Shown in pieces: positions 25,508-35,090 of a DNA stretch of 64,000 nt. Numbering within the stretch: the stretch's first letter is position 1; each line of letters opens with the position of its first letter. A program made the position numbers and the translations under genes. This DNA is from CAKZLS01 sp963771545 (lineage in GTDB: Bacteria > Pseudomonadota > Alphaproteobacteria > Rhodospirillales > Defluviicoccaceae): contig CAVYTX010000002.1 of assembly GCA_963771545.1 (NCBI GenBank), positions 1,860,001 to 1,924,000 on the forward strand, written 5' to 3'. The notes under the pieces were generated by a model that saw only the letters and a list, made by a program, of their open reading frames with translations, was not told the origin of the DNA and did not search any database.

Positions 25508-26653
25508 TCAGATGCACTCTTTGAGCAGCGCTTTGGCCGCCTCTAGCGTCAGGTCCACGGGGTTGCCGGAAGCTGTCGGGTCCTCGATAGCCATCGCGGC
25601 CAGGTCGTCGATGCGGTCGGTGGCGACGCCGAGGTCGCGGAGCTTGTCGGGGATGCCGACTTCGGCGCGCAGCGCCAACACGAAATCCAGGAATCCGTCG
25701 AAGCCGCCGGGGATGCCGAGATAGGCGGCGAGCGCGGCGATGCGGGGTTCGATGGCGGGGCGGTTGAAGCGGAGCACCGCCGGCATCACCAACGCGTTGG
25801 TGGTGCCGTGGTGGGTGTCGTAGAGAGCGCCCACCGGATGGGACAGCGCATGGATGGCGCCCAGGCCCTTCTGGAACGCCACCGCGCCCATGGCGGCGGC
25901 GCTCATCATGTGCGCCCGCGCTTCGATATCGGTACCGTCCCGGCAAACCCGGGGCAGGTTCTCCTTCACCAGCCGCATGCCCTCCAGCGCGATGCCGGCG
26001 GACATGGGATGATAGAAGGTCGAACAGTAGGCCTCTAGACAATGGGCTAAGGCATCCATGCCGGTGCCGGCGGTGATCTTGGGGGGCATGCCCACCGTCA
26101 TCTCGGGATCGCAAATCACCGCGGTGGGCAGGATCCGGGGGTGAAAGATGACCTTTTTCACGTGGGTCGCCGAATTGGTGACGACGCCGGCCCTTCCCAC
26201 CTCGGAGCCGGTTCCGGCGGTGGTCGGCACCGCCACGATGGGGGCAATGCCGTCGGCGTCCGCCCGGGTCCACCAGCCGCCGACGTCCTCGAAATCCCAG
26301 ACCGGGCGATTCTGGCCCGCCATGAAGGCGATTAGCTTGCCCAGGTCCAGGGCCGAACCGCCGCCGAACGCGACGACGCCGTCATGGCCGCCGGCGCGGA
26401 AGACGTCGATCCCGGCCGCCAGGTTCCGGTCGTCCGGATTGGACTTGACGTCCGAGAACATCGCCCGGCCGAGTCCAGCCGAGTCCAGCCGCTCCAGGGC
26501 CGTTTGCGTGATCGGCGCATCCGCGAGACCCGCGTCGGTCACCAGCAGCGGCCGGCGAATGACCGCCGCGCCGCAGGCATCGGGCAACTCGGCGATGCGC
26601 CCCGCGCCGAAACGGATGGCGGTGGGGTAACTCCAGTTCGCGGTTAGAGACAT
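25508..26653 (-). CDS. iron-containing alcohol dehydrogenase
   Basis: NAD(P)-dependent group III alcohol dehydrogenase of 381 residues. The nucleotide-binding GGGSALDLGK is at about residue 97, PTTAGTGSEV at 143, and the metal ligands are in ICDPEMT, GMDALAHCLEAY and HALSHPVGALYDTHHGT. It is the last gene of the eleven-gene minus-strand run and starts three bases after the aldehyde dehydrogenase stop. In that setting it probably oxidises a primary alcohol, possibly a gamma-glutamyl amino alcohol, to an aldehyde for its neighbour. A degraded duplicate of its 3' end lies 3.8 kb downstream. Confidence 0.9.
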   Translation of the reverse strand: MSLTANWSYPTAIRFGAGRIAELPDACGAAVIRRPLLVTDAGLADAPITQTALERLDSAGLGRAMFSDVKSNPDDRNLAAGIDVFRAGGHDGVVAFGGGSALDLGKLIAFMAGQNRPVWDFEDVGGWWTRADADGIAPIVAVPTTAGTGSEVGRAGVVTNSATHVKKVIFHPRILPTAVICDPEMTVGMPPKITAGTGMDALAHCLEAYCSTFYHPMSAGIALEGMRLVKENLPRVCRDGTDIEARAHMMSAAAMGAVAFQKGLGAIHALSHPVGALYDTHHGTTNALVMPAVLRFNRPAIEPRIAALAAYLGIPGGFDGFLDFVLALRAEVGIPDKLRDLGVATDRIDDLAAMAIEDPTASGNPVDLTLEAAKALLKECI

Positions 26654-26656
26654 CGA

Positions 26657-28057
26657 CTAAAGCGCCTTTTTCAGATGATAGGACTTGGGCCGGGTCAGGG
26701 TCAGGTAGCCGAGCTGTGACAGGGCCGCCCCACGGCCGGTGTCCTTGCAGCCGGTCCAGCACAGGCCGGGATCCAGATAGTCGGCGCGGTTCATGAATAC
26801 CGTGCCGGTTTGGATGCGCGCGCCCAGTTGGGCCGCCCGCCCGGCGTCGCGGGTCCAGAGCGACGCGGTCAGGCCGTACGCGCTGTCGTTCATCAACGCC
26901 AGCGCCTCGTCGTCGTCCGCCACCTTCATGATGCCGACGATGGGGCCGAAGTTTTCGTCGCGCATCAAACGCATCTCGTGGGTCACGCCGGTCAGGATTT
27001 GCGGCGCCAGATAGCACTCGCCGTCGTCGGCCGGAAAGCGCGCCGGGTCGATCAGGGCGGTCGCGCCGGCGGTGATGGCCTCGGCGGTCTGTGCGCGCAC
27101 CTCGTCGGCGAACCGGCGGCTGGCCATGGGGCCAAGTGTCGTCTTCTGGTCTAGCGGGTTGCCGAGCACATGGCCGGACACCAGCGCCACCGATTGTTCG
27201 ACGAAATCGTCGTACAGCGGGGCCGCTACATAGATCCGCTCGATGCCGCAGCAGCACTGGCCGCTGTTGAACATCGCCCCGTCCGTGAGCGTCGCCACCG
27301 CCGCGTCGAGATCGGCGTCGTCCATGACGTAACCCGGATCCTTGCCGCCCAGCTCCAGCCCGAGGCCGGTGAAGGTTCCGGCCGCCGCCCGCTCGATCGT
27401 CCGCCCGCCCGCGACCGAACCGGTGAAGTTGACGAAATCGAAGGAGCCGGTGGCGATGAGATCCTCGGTGGTCCGATGGTCGAGGAACAGGTTGATGAAC
27501 ACGTCGTCGGGCACCCCAGCGTCGACCAAGGCGCGGACCATGCGCTCGCCCGCCAACAGGGTCTGGGTGGCGTGCTTGATGACCACGGCGTTGCCGGCGA
27601 TCAGCGCCGGCGCCACGGTGTTGATGGCCGTGAGATACGGATAGTTCCACGGCGCGATGACGAACACCACGCCCAACGGCTCTCTAACGATCCGGCGTTC
27701 GAAGCGCTCGCCGTCCTCGACCACCAGCGGCGCGAGCGCGGTTTCCGCGATGTCGGCCATGTACGTTGCCCGCTCGCGAACGCCACCGTACTCGCCGCTG
27801 TAGCGGATCGGACGGCCCATCATCCAGGCCAGTTCGGGCACCACCTCGCCGGTCATCTCGCCCAGCCGGGCGACGCCGGCGCGCACCAATGCTATCCGCT
27901 CGGCCAGGGGGCGCGCGGCCCAGCCGGTCTGGGCGCGCCGGGCGGCCGCGACCGCTTCAGCGGCTTGCGAGGCGCTCGCGATGGGGCGCTCGGCGTAGGT
28001 CGAGCCATCGATGGGGGAGACGCAGCGGAGCGTTTTCGGGCCGGCCATGGCCGTCAC
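26657..28057 (-). CDS. aldehyde dehydrogenase family protein
   Basis: NAD(P)-dependent aldehyde dehydrogenase of 466 residues. Landmarks: VIAPWNYPYLTAINTVAPAL (N-terminal fold), FTGSVAGGRTIE (cofactor loop), LELGGKDPGYV (catalytic Glu), and NSGQCCCGIERIYV (catalytic Cys), with MRDENFGPIVGI near the end. The start overlaps the stop of the glutamine-synthetase-like gene (ATGA, 28054-28057), so the two proteins are translationally coupled. Substrate inferred from context: the aldehyde made by the adjacent alcohol dehydrogenase. Confidence 0.92.
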   Translation of the reverse strand: MTAMAGPKTLRCVSPIDGSTYAERPIASASQAAEAVAAARRAQTGWAARPLAERIALVRAGVARLGEMTGEVVPELAWMMGRPIRYSGEYGGVRERATYMADIAETALAPLVVEDGERFERRIVREPLGVVFVIAPWNYPYLTAINTVAPALIAGNAVVIKHATQTLLAGERMVRALVDAGVPDDVFINLFLDHRTTEDLIATGSFDFVNFTGSVAGGRTIERAAAGTFTGLGLELGGKDPGYVMDDADLDAAVATLTDGAMFNSGQCCCGIERIYVAAPLYDDFVEQSVALVSGHVLGNPLDQKTTLGPMASRRFADEVRAQTAEAITAGATALIDPARFPADDGECYLAPQILTGVTHEMRLMRDENFGPIVGIMKVADDDEALALMNDSAYGLTASLWTRDAGRAAQLGARIQTGTVFMNRADYLDPGLCWTGCKDTGRGAALSQLGYLTLTRPKSYHLKKAL

Positions 28058-29421
28058 GCCCTCTCGAAGCCGCGCGCGAGGTCCCAGTCGGTGACGCGGC
28101 GGTCGTATTCACGCTGCTCCCACCGGGCCGCGTGGACGTAGTGGTCGACGACATCGTCGCCGAACGCGGCGCGCAGCATCGCCGAGCCGTCCAGCGCGGC
28201 GGTGGCGTCTCGCAGCGTCGAGGGGATCTTCGGGATGTCGGCTCCGCCATAGGCATCGCCCACGAAAGGCGGCTCCAGGGTGCGCTCGTTTTCGATCCCG
28301 TCCAGACCGGCGGCGATCAATCCGGCCATGGCGAGGTACGGGTTCAGATCGGCGCCGCCGATACGGCATTCGATGCGTACGGCCTTGGCGCCGGCGGCGC
28401 AAATACGGTACCCGGCGGTGCGGTTATCCAGGGACCAGACGGCCTTGGTCGGCGCGAACAAACCCTCCGTGAATCGCTTGTATGAATTGATGTAGGGGGC
28501 AAGGAACAAGGTGATGGCGCTGGAATGGTGCAAGAGTCCGGCGAGGTAATGGCGCATGGTTGCCGACATGCCGTGTTCGGCCGCGGGGTCATGAAACAGC
28601 GGATGGCCATCGGGGCCGGCGAGCGACTGGTGGATATGGCAGGAGCTGCCCGCGGCCTTGTCGCTCCATTTCGCCATGAAGCTGATGGCGCGCCCTTTCG
28701 ACCAGGCGATTTCCTTGCAGCCGTTCTTGATGATCACGTGCCGGTCGGCCATGGTCAGGGCGTCGGTGTAGCGGACGTTAATTTCCTCCTGGCCGGCGTC
28801 GGCCTCGCCCTTGGAACTTTCCACCGGGATGCCGGCGCCCTGCAGGCCGGTGCGGATGGCGCGCATCACGTCTTCCTCCTTGGTGGTCTGGAAGATGTGA
28901 TAGTCCTCGTTGTAGCCGCTGATCGGCGTGAGCCCGCCGTAGCGTTTGGCCTGGGCTTCCCCGTAGGTCTCCCGGAACAGGAAAAACTCCAGTTCCGTGG
29001 CCATCATCGCCCGTGTCCGCTTGGCCTCCAGCCGCGCGATCTGCTTTTTCAGGACCGCGCGGGGCGAATGCGGGACCTCCTCGCGGGTATGGTGATCGAG
29101 GACGTCGCAGATCACCAGCGCCGTTCCCGCCAGCCATGGGATGCGGCGCAGCGTCGCGAGGTCGGGCTTCATGACGTAGTCGCCGTAGCCCGCGGCCCAG
29201 CTCGTCGCCTTATAGCCCTCGACCGTGTTCATCTCCATGTCGGTGGCGAGCAGGTAGTTACAGCCGTGCGTTTCCTCCCAGGCGCTCTCGACGAAGTTCT
29301 CCGCCTGAAAGCGCTTGCCCATCAGGCGGCTCTGCATGTCCACCTGGACCACCAGAACGGTGTCGATGTCGCCGTCGGTAACGGCGGGTTTCAGTTCTTC
29401 GAACGTCAGTTTTCCAGCCAT
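28054..29421 (-). CDS. glutamine synthetase family ligase (gamma-glutamyl-amine synthetase type)
   Basis: A 455-residue ATP-dependent ligase of the GS family: FLFRETYGEAQAKRYGG region after ATELEFFL (metal Glu), GQEEINVRYTDALTMADRHV, SFMAKW and SSCHIHQSLAGPDGHPLF (His of the catalytic fold), and a C-terminal IECRIGGADLNPYLAMAGLI. Class III-like GS relatives such as PuuA, IpuC and GlnA4 join glutamate to amines rather than ammonia. Setting beside alcohol and aldehyde dehydrogenases, transporters and an amidohydrolase favours such a role over nitrogen assimilation. The lack of a PII gene nearby agrees. Substrate not determined. Confidence 0.88.
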   Translation of the reverse strand: MAGKLTFEELKPAVTDGDIDTVLVVQVDMQSRLMGKRFQAENFVESAWEETHGCNYLLATDMEMNTVEGYKATSWAAGYGDYVMKPDLATLRRIPWLAGTALVICDVLDHHTREEVPHSPRAVLKKQIARLEAKRTRAMMATELEFFLFRETYGEAQAKRYGGLTPISGYNEDYHIFQTTKEEDVMRAIRTGLQGAGIPVESSKGEADAGQEEINVRYTDALTMADRHVIIKNGCKEIAWSKGRAISFMAKWSDKAAGSSCHIHQSLAGPDGHPLFHDPAAEHGMSATMRHYLAGLLHHSSAITLFLAPYINSYKRFTEGLFAPTKAVWSLDNRTAGYRICAAGAKAVRIECRIGGADLNPYLAMAGLIAAGLDGIENERTLEPPFVGDAYGGADIPKIPSTLRDATAALDGSAMLRAAFGDDVVDHYVHAARWEQREYDRRVTDWDLARGFERA

Positions 29422-29496
29422 GGAGTCCGTTGTTCCGGTATCAAGCGGTGGGGAGAAAGCCGCGCCGGACGCGCCGCCCCCGGCGCGGCCCGTGGC

Positions 29497-30555
29497 TCAG
29501 GAGCAGCGGTACGGCGGGCCCGCCTTTCTCATGAGCGCGTTGTATTGGCGGAGGATGGCGACCACCTTGGCGTTTCGCGGGCTCTGGGCGGCGATCTCGT
29601 CCCAGAACTCGACGGCGGCGTCTTCCACCTGCTTCCATTCCTCGTCCGGGATCGTGGTGAGCTTCAGTTTTTTGCCGTTGACGCGGAGATTCGCCTCGCC
29701 GCCCCAATACCAGTACTGCCGGTAATAGTGCGAGCTGTCCATGCTGAGCCGGAACAGCGTCTTGAGGTGCTCGGGCAGCGCATTCCATTTTTCGGTGTTG
29801 GCGAAGTAAGAACCGCACCAGGCGCCGGAAATATTGTTGGTCAGGAAGTAGTTGGTCACGTCGGCCCAACCGACCGTGTAGTCCTCGGTGATGCCCGACC
29901 AGGCGATGCCGTCCAGTTCGCCGGTCTGAACGGCGACCTCGATGTCTTCCCACGGCAGCGTCACCGGCACCACGCCGAAGCGTTGGAGGAACTTGCCCGC
30001 GGTCGGGAAGGTGAACACGCGCTTGCCCTTGAGGTCCTCGAGACTGTTGATGGGCTCGACGGTGTTGAAGTGGCAGGGATCCCAGGCGCCGGCGCTCAGC
30101 CAGGTGACGTTCTCCACCTCGCCGTAGGCCTCTTCCCAGATCTCCTTCAGGCCGTACTGGTTGAACAGCACCGGTACATCGAGCGAAAAGCGGGTCGCGA
30201 ACGGGAAGTAGCCGCCGAACACGGAAATATCCACCGGCGCCGCGATCGAGTCGTCATCGCTCTGGACCGCGTCGATGGTGCCCCGCTGCATGGCGCGGAA
30301 CAGCTCGCCCGTGGGCACCAGCTGATCGGCGAAGTACAGCTCGATCTCCATCTCGCCGTTCGCCGCCTTGTTGAAGGCGTCGATGGACGGCTTGATGACG
30401 TGCTCGGCGAGCGCCGGGCCGGCGTAGGTCTGCACCCGCCACTTGATGGTCTGCTTCGACTGGGCGTGGACGTAGGGCGCGCCGATGGTGGCGGCGCCGG
30501 CGGCGGCCACGGATGCCGCGGCCGTTTTCTTGAGGAAATCACGCCTGTTTGTCAT
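29497..30555 (-). CDS. TRAP transporter substrate-binding protein, DctP family
   Basis: Periplasmic binding protein of 352 residues with a Tat-type signal (NRRDFLKKTAAASVAAAGAA, then GAPYVHA before the mature chain). Typical DctP blocks are VFTFPTAGKFLQRFGVVPVT and ELDGIAWSGITEDYTVGWAD. Related proteins bind carboxylates, keto acids or osmolytes in a tunnel with a conserved Arg. It lies between the ligase gene and its permease genes and would deliver the substrate of the catabolic run. Confidence 0.9.
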   Translation of the reverse strand: MTNRRDFLKKTAAASVAAAGAATIGAPYVHAQSKQTIKWRVQTYAGPALAEHVIKPSIDAFNKAANGEMEIELYFADQLVPTGELFRAMQRGTIDAVQSDDDSIAAPVDISVFGGYFPFATRFSLDVPVLFNQYGLKEIWEEAYGEVENVTWLSAGAWDPCHFNTVEPINSLEDLKGKRVFTFPTAGKFLQRFGVVPVTLPWEDIEVAVQTGELDGIAWSGITEDYTVGWADVTNYFLTNNISGAWCGSYFANTEKWNALPEHLKTLFRLSMDSSHYYRQYWYWGGEANLRVNGKKLKLTTIPDEEWKQVEDAAVEFWDEIAAQSPRNAKVVAILRQYNALMRKAGPPYRCS

Positions 30556-30605
30556 GTCGCTTCACTCCCTTTTCTCATTGCGGTGTTGTCATTCGCAACC
30601 CGGCG

Positions 30606-31928
30606 TTAGCGGTTATAAAGCGTTTCCGGCAGCCACATGGCGATCTGCGGAAACGCGGTGACGAGAGCCAGTCCCACTATCATGACCAGGACAAACGGGA
30701 TTATCGACCGATAAATGTCGGTGAGGGTGATTTCCGGCGGCGCCATGGCGCGCATCAGGAAAAGATTGTAGCCGAACGGCGGCGTCATGTAGGCGATCTG
30801 GCAGGTAATGGTATAGAGCACGCCGTACCAGATCAGGTCGAAGCCGAGACTGCCCACCAGCGGCACGTACAGCGGCGCGACGATCACCAGCATCGCGGTG
30901 TCGTCCAGGAACATCCCCATCAGGAGGTAGGATATCTGCATCATGATGAGGATTTCCCACGGGCCCAGACCGAGCTGATCGACGAAAAAGCCCTCGATGG
31001 CGCGGACCGCGCCGAGACCGTCGAAGACGGCGCCGAAACAGAGCGCCGCCATGATGATCCACATGAACATGCAACTGATGGCGAGCGTCTTGCGGCTCAC
31101 GATCTCCATCAACCGCCATGTCAGACGACGCCGGACCAGCGCGGCGATGGTCGCGGCCGTGGCCCCCACCGCCGAGCTTTCCACCAGGCTGGTCACGCCC
31201 ATCAGGAACAGCCCGGTCATGGAGAAGAAGATGACCAGGGGCAGGATGCCGGCCCGCAGCAACCGGAACTTCTCGCTCCAACCGACGTTCCGTTCCTCCG
31301 GCGCCAATACCGGTCCCAGATGCGGCTGAAGCCTGCAGCGGACGACGATGTACAGAACAAAAAGCGCCGCCATCATCAGGCCCGGAAACACGCCGGCCAG
31401 CCACAGTTGCCCCACCGGCTGGCGCGCGATCATTCCGTAGAGCACCAGCACGACGCTGGGCGGAACCAGGATGCCGAGCGAACTGCCGGCCTGGATGACC
31501 CCGGTTACCATGATCTTGTCGTATCCCCGCCGCAGCAGCTCCGGCATGGCGATACTCGCTCCGATGGCCATGCCGGCGACGCTCAGTCCATTCATCGCCG
31601 AAATGACGACCATCAGGCCGATGGTCCCGATGGCGAGGCCGCCCCGGAGCGGCCCCATCCAGACATGGAACATCTTATACAGGTCGTCGGCGATCCCGGT
31701 CTCCGACAGCACGTAGCCCATGTAAATGAACAACGGCAGCGTCAGCAGCGGATACCACTTCATCAGCTTGATGGCGGCGCTGAACGGCACTTCCGACCCG
31801 CCGTCTCCCCACAGCAGCATGGCGGACGCCGCCGCGACGAACCCGATGGCCCCGAAGATGCGCTGTCCGGTCAGCAGCATGACCATCATCGACAGGAACA
31901 TGGTCAGGGCGATGAGTTCGTAGCTCAT
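30606..31928 (-). CDS. TRAP transporter large permease, DctM type
   Basis: A 440-residue protein with about 12 membrane helices, the sodium-driven transport subunit. Landmarks are LLTGQRIFGAIGFVAAASAM, YVLSETGIADDLYKMFHVWMG and ILVPPSVVLVLYGMIAR. The ATG at 31928 overlaps the stop of the small permease (ATGA, 31925-31928); a longer open frame upstream belongs to another phase of that gene and has no family similarity. Confidence 0.92.
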   Translation of the reverse strand: MSYELIALTMFLSMMVMLLTGQRIFGAIGFVAAASAMLLWGDGGSEVPFSAAIKLMKWYPLLTLPLFIYMGYVLSETGIADDLYKMFHVWMGPLRGGLAIGTIGLMVVISAMNGLSVAGMAIGASIAMPELLRRGYDKIMVTGVIQAGSSLGILVPPSVVLVLYGMIARQPVGQLWLAGVFPGLMMAALFVLYIVVRCRLQPHLGPVLAPEERNVGWSEKFRLLRAGILPLVIFFSMTGLFLMGVTSLVESSAVGATAATIAALVRRRLTWRLMEIVSRKTLAISCMFMWIIMAALCFGAVFDGLGAVRAIEGFFVDQLGLGPWEILIMMQISYLLMGMFLDDTAMLVIVAPLYVPLVGSLGFDLIWYGVLYTITCQIAYMTPPFGYNLFLMRAMAPPEITLTDIYRSIIPFVLVMIVGLALVTAFPQIAMWLPETLYNR

Positions 31929-32464
31929 TCGGACGTCCACTCGTCCCGATGCGAGCCGCCGATGGGCCGCCCCACCGCCCATGCCAGATCCCTGAAGAAC
32001 ACGGCCACCGCCTGCAGCAGCATCAGGAAAATGCCGACGCACATGACGATCTTGATGGGCGCCATCCGCGGCGCCCACGCCGAGTAGCTTTCTTCGCCGT
32101 ATTGCAGCGCGTAATCGGTACTGGAGATGCCGCCATACAGAAGCAGCACCAGGTAGAAAATGAGAAACAAAATGGTGAACACATCGACAACGGCGCGCGT
32201 CCTCGGCGACCACCGGCCGTACAGCAGATCCATGCGAACATGGGAATCCAGTTGCATGGAATAGCCGCCGCCGAGCAGGTAGTAGGCGACCATGATGAAC
32301 TGGGCCATCTCCAGCGTCCACAACGACGGAAGGAAGAATGCTTTGGTGATGGAGGAATAGAGGAGGATGCCGATCATCACGAAGACCAGAAGCATCGCCA
32401 ACCGGCCGATCACCCGATTGAGGGAATCCACGAAGCGAACGTAGTTTACGATGATTGACGGCAT
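31925..32464 (-). CDS. TRAP transporter small permease, DctQ type
   Basis: A 179-residue protein with four membrane helices, including LAMLLVFVMIGILLYSSITK and TILFLIFYLVLLLYGGISST, and the typical LGGGYSMQLDSHVRMDLLYG loop. It supports assembly of the large permease. The ATG at 32464 starts at MPSIIVNYVRFVDSLN, the usual DctQ opening. It begins eight bases after the amidohydrolase stop. Confidence 0.9.
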   Translation of the reverse strand: MPSIIVNYVRFVDSLNRVIGRLAMLLVFVMIGILLYSSITKAFFLPSLWTLEMAQFIMVAYYLLGGGYSMQLDSHVRMDLLYGRWSPRTRAVVDVFTILFLIFYLVLLLYGGISSTDYALQYGEESYSAWAPRMAPIKIVMCVGIFLMLLQAVAVFFRDLAWAVGRPIGGSHRDEWTSE

Positions 32465-32472
32465 GATAATCG

Positions 32473-33306
32473 TCAATTTTCCAAGCCGGTTGTGACGAGG
32501 CCGCCCGACGTGCTCGCGCGCGCCAGCGCCTTGACGGCGCATCGCGACAACCGCGCCGCCATGGCCCGCTGGGCGTGGGGGGACGCGATCAGGTCGTTCC
32601 GAATCTCGAACATCGCGTTTAACAGCCCGCGCGGGACGGCGTGCGCGGCCAGTGTGTGGGTGACGCCGTCCCACGGCCCGTAGGGCTCGTTCCGCCGGAC
32701 CGCCAGGGCGGTGTCGCCAACCAAGGCCGCGAGCAAGGCGTCGGCGAACCGGGTGTCCACGTCATGGAGAACGCCGAGTTCCACGTCCCGTCTCAGCCCC
32801 GCGTAGACCGGCGTGAAGGAATGAATGGTCAGCAGCACGGCCCGGCGCGGCCGCTTGGCCCGTGTCTCGAGACACGCGGCCACGGCGTCGCGAAAGGGCG
32901 CGTAGTAGGTCTCGACCCGGTCTCGGCGCTCGTGCTCGCCGAGACCGGCGTTGCCGGGGATGTCGACGGCCTCGCTCCTGAGCGGGATGGCGTCCGGGGC
33001 GTCCGGCGGTCGATTGCAGTCGTAAACGAGGCGGGAAACGCGCGACGCCACCAGCGGCGCGTCCAGCAACCGGGCCATCGCCCGGGCCACCCGCAGCGCA
33101 CCGGGATCCCAGGCGATATGGGTGTCGAGAACGTCGCCGGTAAGACCCAGGTTGTTCAGAGAGGTCGGAATGGTGTTGGAGGCATGTTCGCATACAAGCA
33201 CGAAATCGCCGCGGCCCGAGGGATTGATCAGCTGCACGACTCCGCGGGTCGCCAAACCGTTTATGGACGTGCGCGCGGTCGTCCCCAAGATGCACTTTCC
33301 TCCCAC
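32473..33306 (-). CDS. N-formylglutamate amidohydrolase family protein
   Basis: A 277-residue hydrolase: FVLVCEHASNTIPTSL at the start, DTHIAWDPGALRVARAMARL, LVYDCNRPPDAPDAIPLRS, LLTIHSFTPVYAGLRRD and RRNEPYGPWDGVTHTL. Members cleave the amide of N-formylglutamate or related N-substituted amino acids. hut genes are absent here. In this run it is a candidate for the final hydrolysis of a gamma-glutamyl or N-acyl product to glutamate, but the bond it cuts is not known. It is the first gene after the ABC transporter genes (57-base gap). Confidence 0.85.
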   Translation of the reverse strand: MGGKCILGTTARTSINGLATRGVVQLINPSGRGDFVLVCEHASNTIPTSLNNLGLTGDVLDTHIAWDPGALRVARAMARLLDAPLVASRVSRLVYDCNRPPDAPDAIPLRSEAVDIPGNAGLGEHERRDRVETYYAPFRDAVAACLETRAKRPRRAVLLTIHSFTPVYAGLRRDVELGVLHDVDTRFADALLAALVGDTALAVRRNEPYGPWDGVTHTLAAHAVPRGLLNAMFEIRNDLIASPHAQRAMAARLSRCAVKALARASTSGGLVTTGLEN

Positions 33307-33362
33307 CGATTGGCGCGGATGTTAGATCATTAACGGGTCGCCGGACAAGGCGCTCCCGACGC

Positions 33363-34223
33363 CTAACGCGCGGTTCGGTCCCTTTGCACGAAAATGCTGA
33401 TTAGGCCCAGGGCGCCGGACACTACCATCAACAGAAGGGAAACCGCGTTGAGCACGGGGGTGGAGCCCTCGCGGAGGCGGTCGTACATGGTGATGGTGAG
33501 CGGCGCGTCCGAGCCGACGAGCATCAGCGTCGTGTTGAAGTTTTCGAACGACATCAGGAACGCGACGATGCCGGCGCCCACCAGGGCCGGTTTGAGATAG
33601 GGGATGGTGACGGTCCGGATCGCGGTCATCCGGGTCGCGCCCAGATTGGCCGCCGCCTCCTCGAGGGAAACGTCGAACTTGCGCAAGCGGGCCGAGATCA
33701 CCAGCGTCGTGATAGTGTTCAGAAACGCGAACTGGCCCAGCACCACCAATAGCAATCCGGGCCGCAAGGCGTCGATCTCGATCCCGGTCACCGCGTCGAC
33801 GGCGTTGATGATGGTGTTGGAAAATACCAGGATCGAAATGCCGAGAATGACGCCGGGGATCACCAGCGGCGCCAGCATCAGCACATACAGCAGATCCCGG
33901 AACGGAAAGGCCTCGCGCTCGAACAGGAAGGCGTTGCACGTTCCCGCGCCGACGGAGAGGACGGAAACCCAGACCGCGACGAAGGCGGAGACGCCGATGC
34001 TTCGAAGCAAGGCGCCATCATGAAACAGCCCGAGCCGGGGCTCCCGATCGTTGATAAACCAGTCCAGCGTGAAGCCGTTCCACGGCAGCGACGGAAACAG
34101 CGAGTCGTTGAAGGCGAAGGCGGCAACCACCACCAGCGGCACTACGAGGTAAAGGAAGAACAGGGCCACGTAAGCACCGTAAGCGACGCGGAATGTTTTG
34201 GGTTGCGGGATCGACGGGATCAT
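33363..34223 (-). CDS. ABC transporter permease, spermidine/putrescine type (PotC-like)
   Basis: A 286-residue inner-membrane permease with six helices and the EAA loop (EEAAANLGATRMTAIRTVTI, Gly in the conserved place). LYLVVPLVVVAAFAFNDS is the common PotC start. It pairs with the PotB-like permease three bases upstream. Confidence 0.92.
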   Translation of the reverse strand: MIPSIPQPKTFRVAYGAYVALFFLYLVVPLVVVAAFAFNDSLFPSLPWNGFTLDWFINDREPRLGLFHDGALLRSIGVSAFVAVWVSVLSVGAGTCNAFLFEREAFPFRDLLYVLMLAPLVIPGVILGISILVFSNTIINAVDAVTGIEIDALRPGLLLVVLGQFAFLNTITTLVISARLRKFDVSLEEAAANLGATRMTAIRTVTIPYLKPALVGAGIVAFLMSFENFNTTLMLVGSDAPLTITMYDRLREGSTPVLNAVSLLLMVVSGALGLISIFVQRDRTAR

Positions 34224-34226
34224 CGG

Positions 34227-35090
34227 TCAACGCACCGCGGCCGACAGGGTCTGGCCGGACAGCCGAAGGCCGATCCACACGATCGCCGACGACAGCGCCA
34301 GCAGCAGGAACCCGAACGCCGAGCCGAGCTCCCAGTTGAAGCGGGTGATGAACTGAGTGTAGATCTGGTCGGTGAACCACAGACTCTCCTTGCCGCCCAG
34401 CAGCTTCGGCGTCAGGTAGTTGCCGAGCGTCAGCATGAACACAACGATGCAGCCCGACGCGATCCCCGGCATCGCGTGGGGAATGACGATCTCGCGCATT
34501 ACGGTGAAGCTGTTGCCGCCGAGGTCGTAGCCGGCCTCGACAAGGGAGTCGTCGAGACTGTCCAGCGTCGTGACCAGCGGGACCACCATGAACAGCATGG
34601 ACGTATACACCAGACCGACCATGATCGCGGCGTCGTTGTACAGTAGCTCGACCCGCGCGTCGGTCAGCCCGGCCCAAAGCAACAGACCGCTGACGATGCC
34701 CGTTTCGCGGAGCAGGATCATCCACCCGAAGGTCCGCACCAGCTCGCTGACCCAGAACGGCGTGAGGCAGAGCAGGAACAGGAAGGTTTTCATCCGCCCG
34801 CGCACCATCTTGGCGATGTAGTAGGAGACCGGGAAGGCGATGAGCAGCGTCAAAACCGTCGCCATCACCGACAAGACGGCGGTGCGCGCGAAGGTGTTCC
34901 AGTACAACGGCTCGGTGAAGAACTCCACATAGTTGGCGAGGCTGGTTTCGTATTCCCGGGGCGCGACGCGGACGCGCAACGAAATCATCAGCATGTCCAC
35001 GTGCGGCAGGATCACCAGCAGCGCCAGCCACAGCGCGATCGGCGCAAACAGGAGGATGAGGCCGAGGCGGACCTGGGGCCGCGCGGTCAT
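34227..35090 (-). CDS. ABC transporter permease, spermidine/putrescine type (PotB-like)
   Basis: A 287-residue permease with LLFAPIALWLALLVILPHVD, TPFWVSELVRTFGWMILLRE (PotB hallmark) and an EAA loop (VEAGYDLGGNSFTVMREIVI). The ATG at 35090 overlaps the stop of the ATPase gene (35087-35090), which selects this start over one 42 bases earlier. Confidence 0.92.
   Translation of the reverse strand: MTARPQVRLGLILLFAPIALWLALLVILPHVDMLMISLRVRVAPREYETSLANYVEFFTEPLYWNTFARTAVLSVMATVLTLLIAFPVSYYIAKMVRGRMKTFLFLLCLTPFWVSELVRTFGWMILLRETGIVSGLLLWAGLTDARVELLYNDAAIMVGLVYTSMLFMVVPLVTTLDSLDDSLVEAGYDLGGNSFTVMREIVIPHAMPGIASGCIVVFMLTLGNYLTPKLLGGKESLWFTDQIYTQFITRFNWELGSAFGFLLLALSSAIVWIGLRLSGQTLSAAVR

Noticed and set aside
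28525..30609. 694-codon plus-strand frame across the ligase and DctP genes
   Set aside because: Shadow of two confidently identified minus-strand genes; no domain seen.
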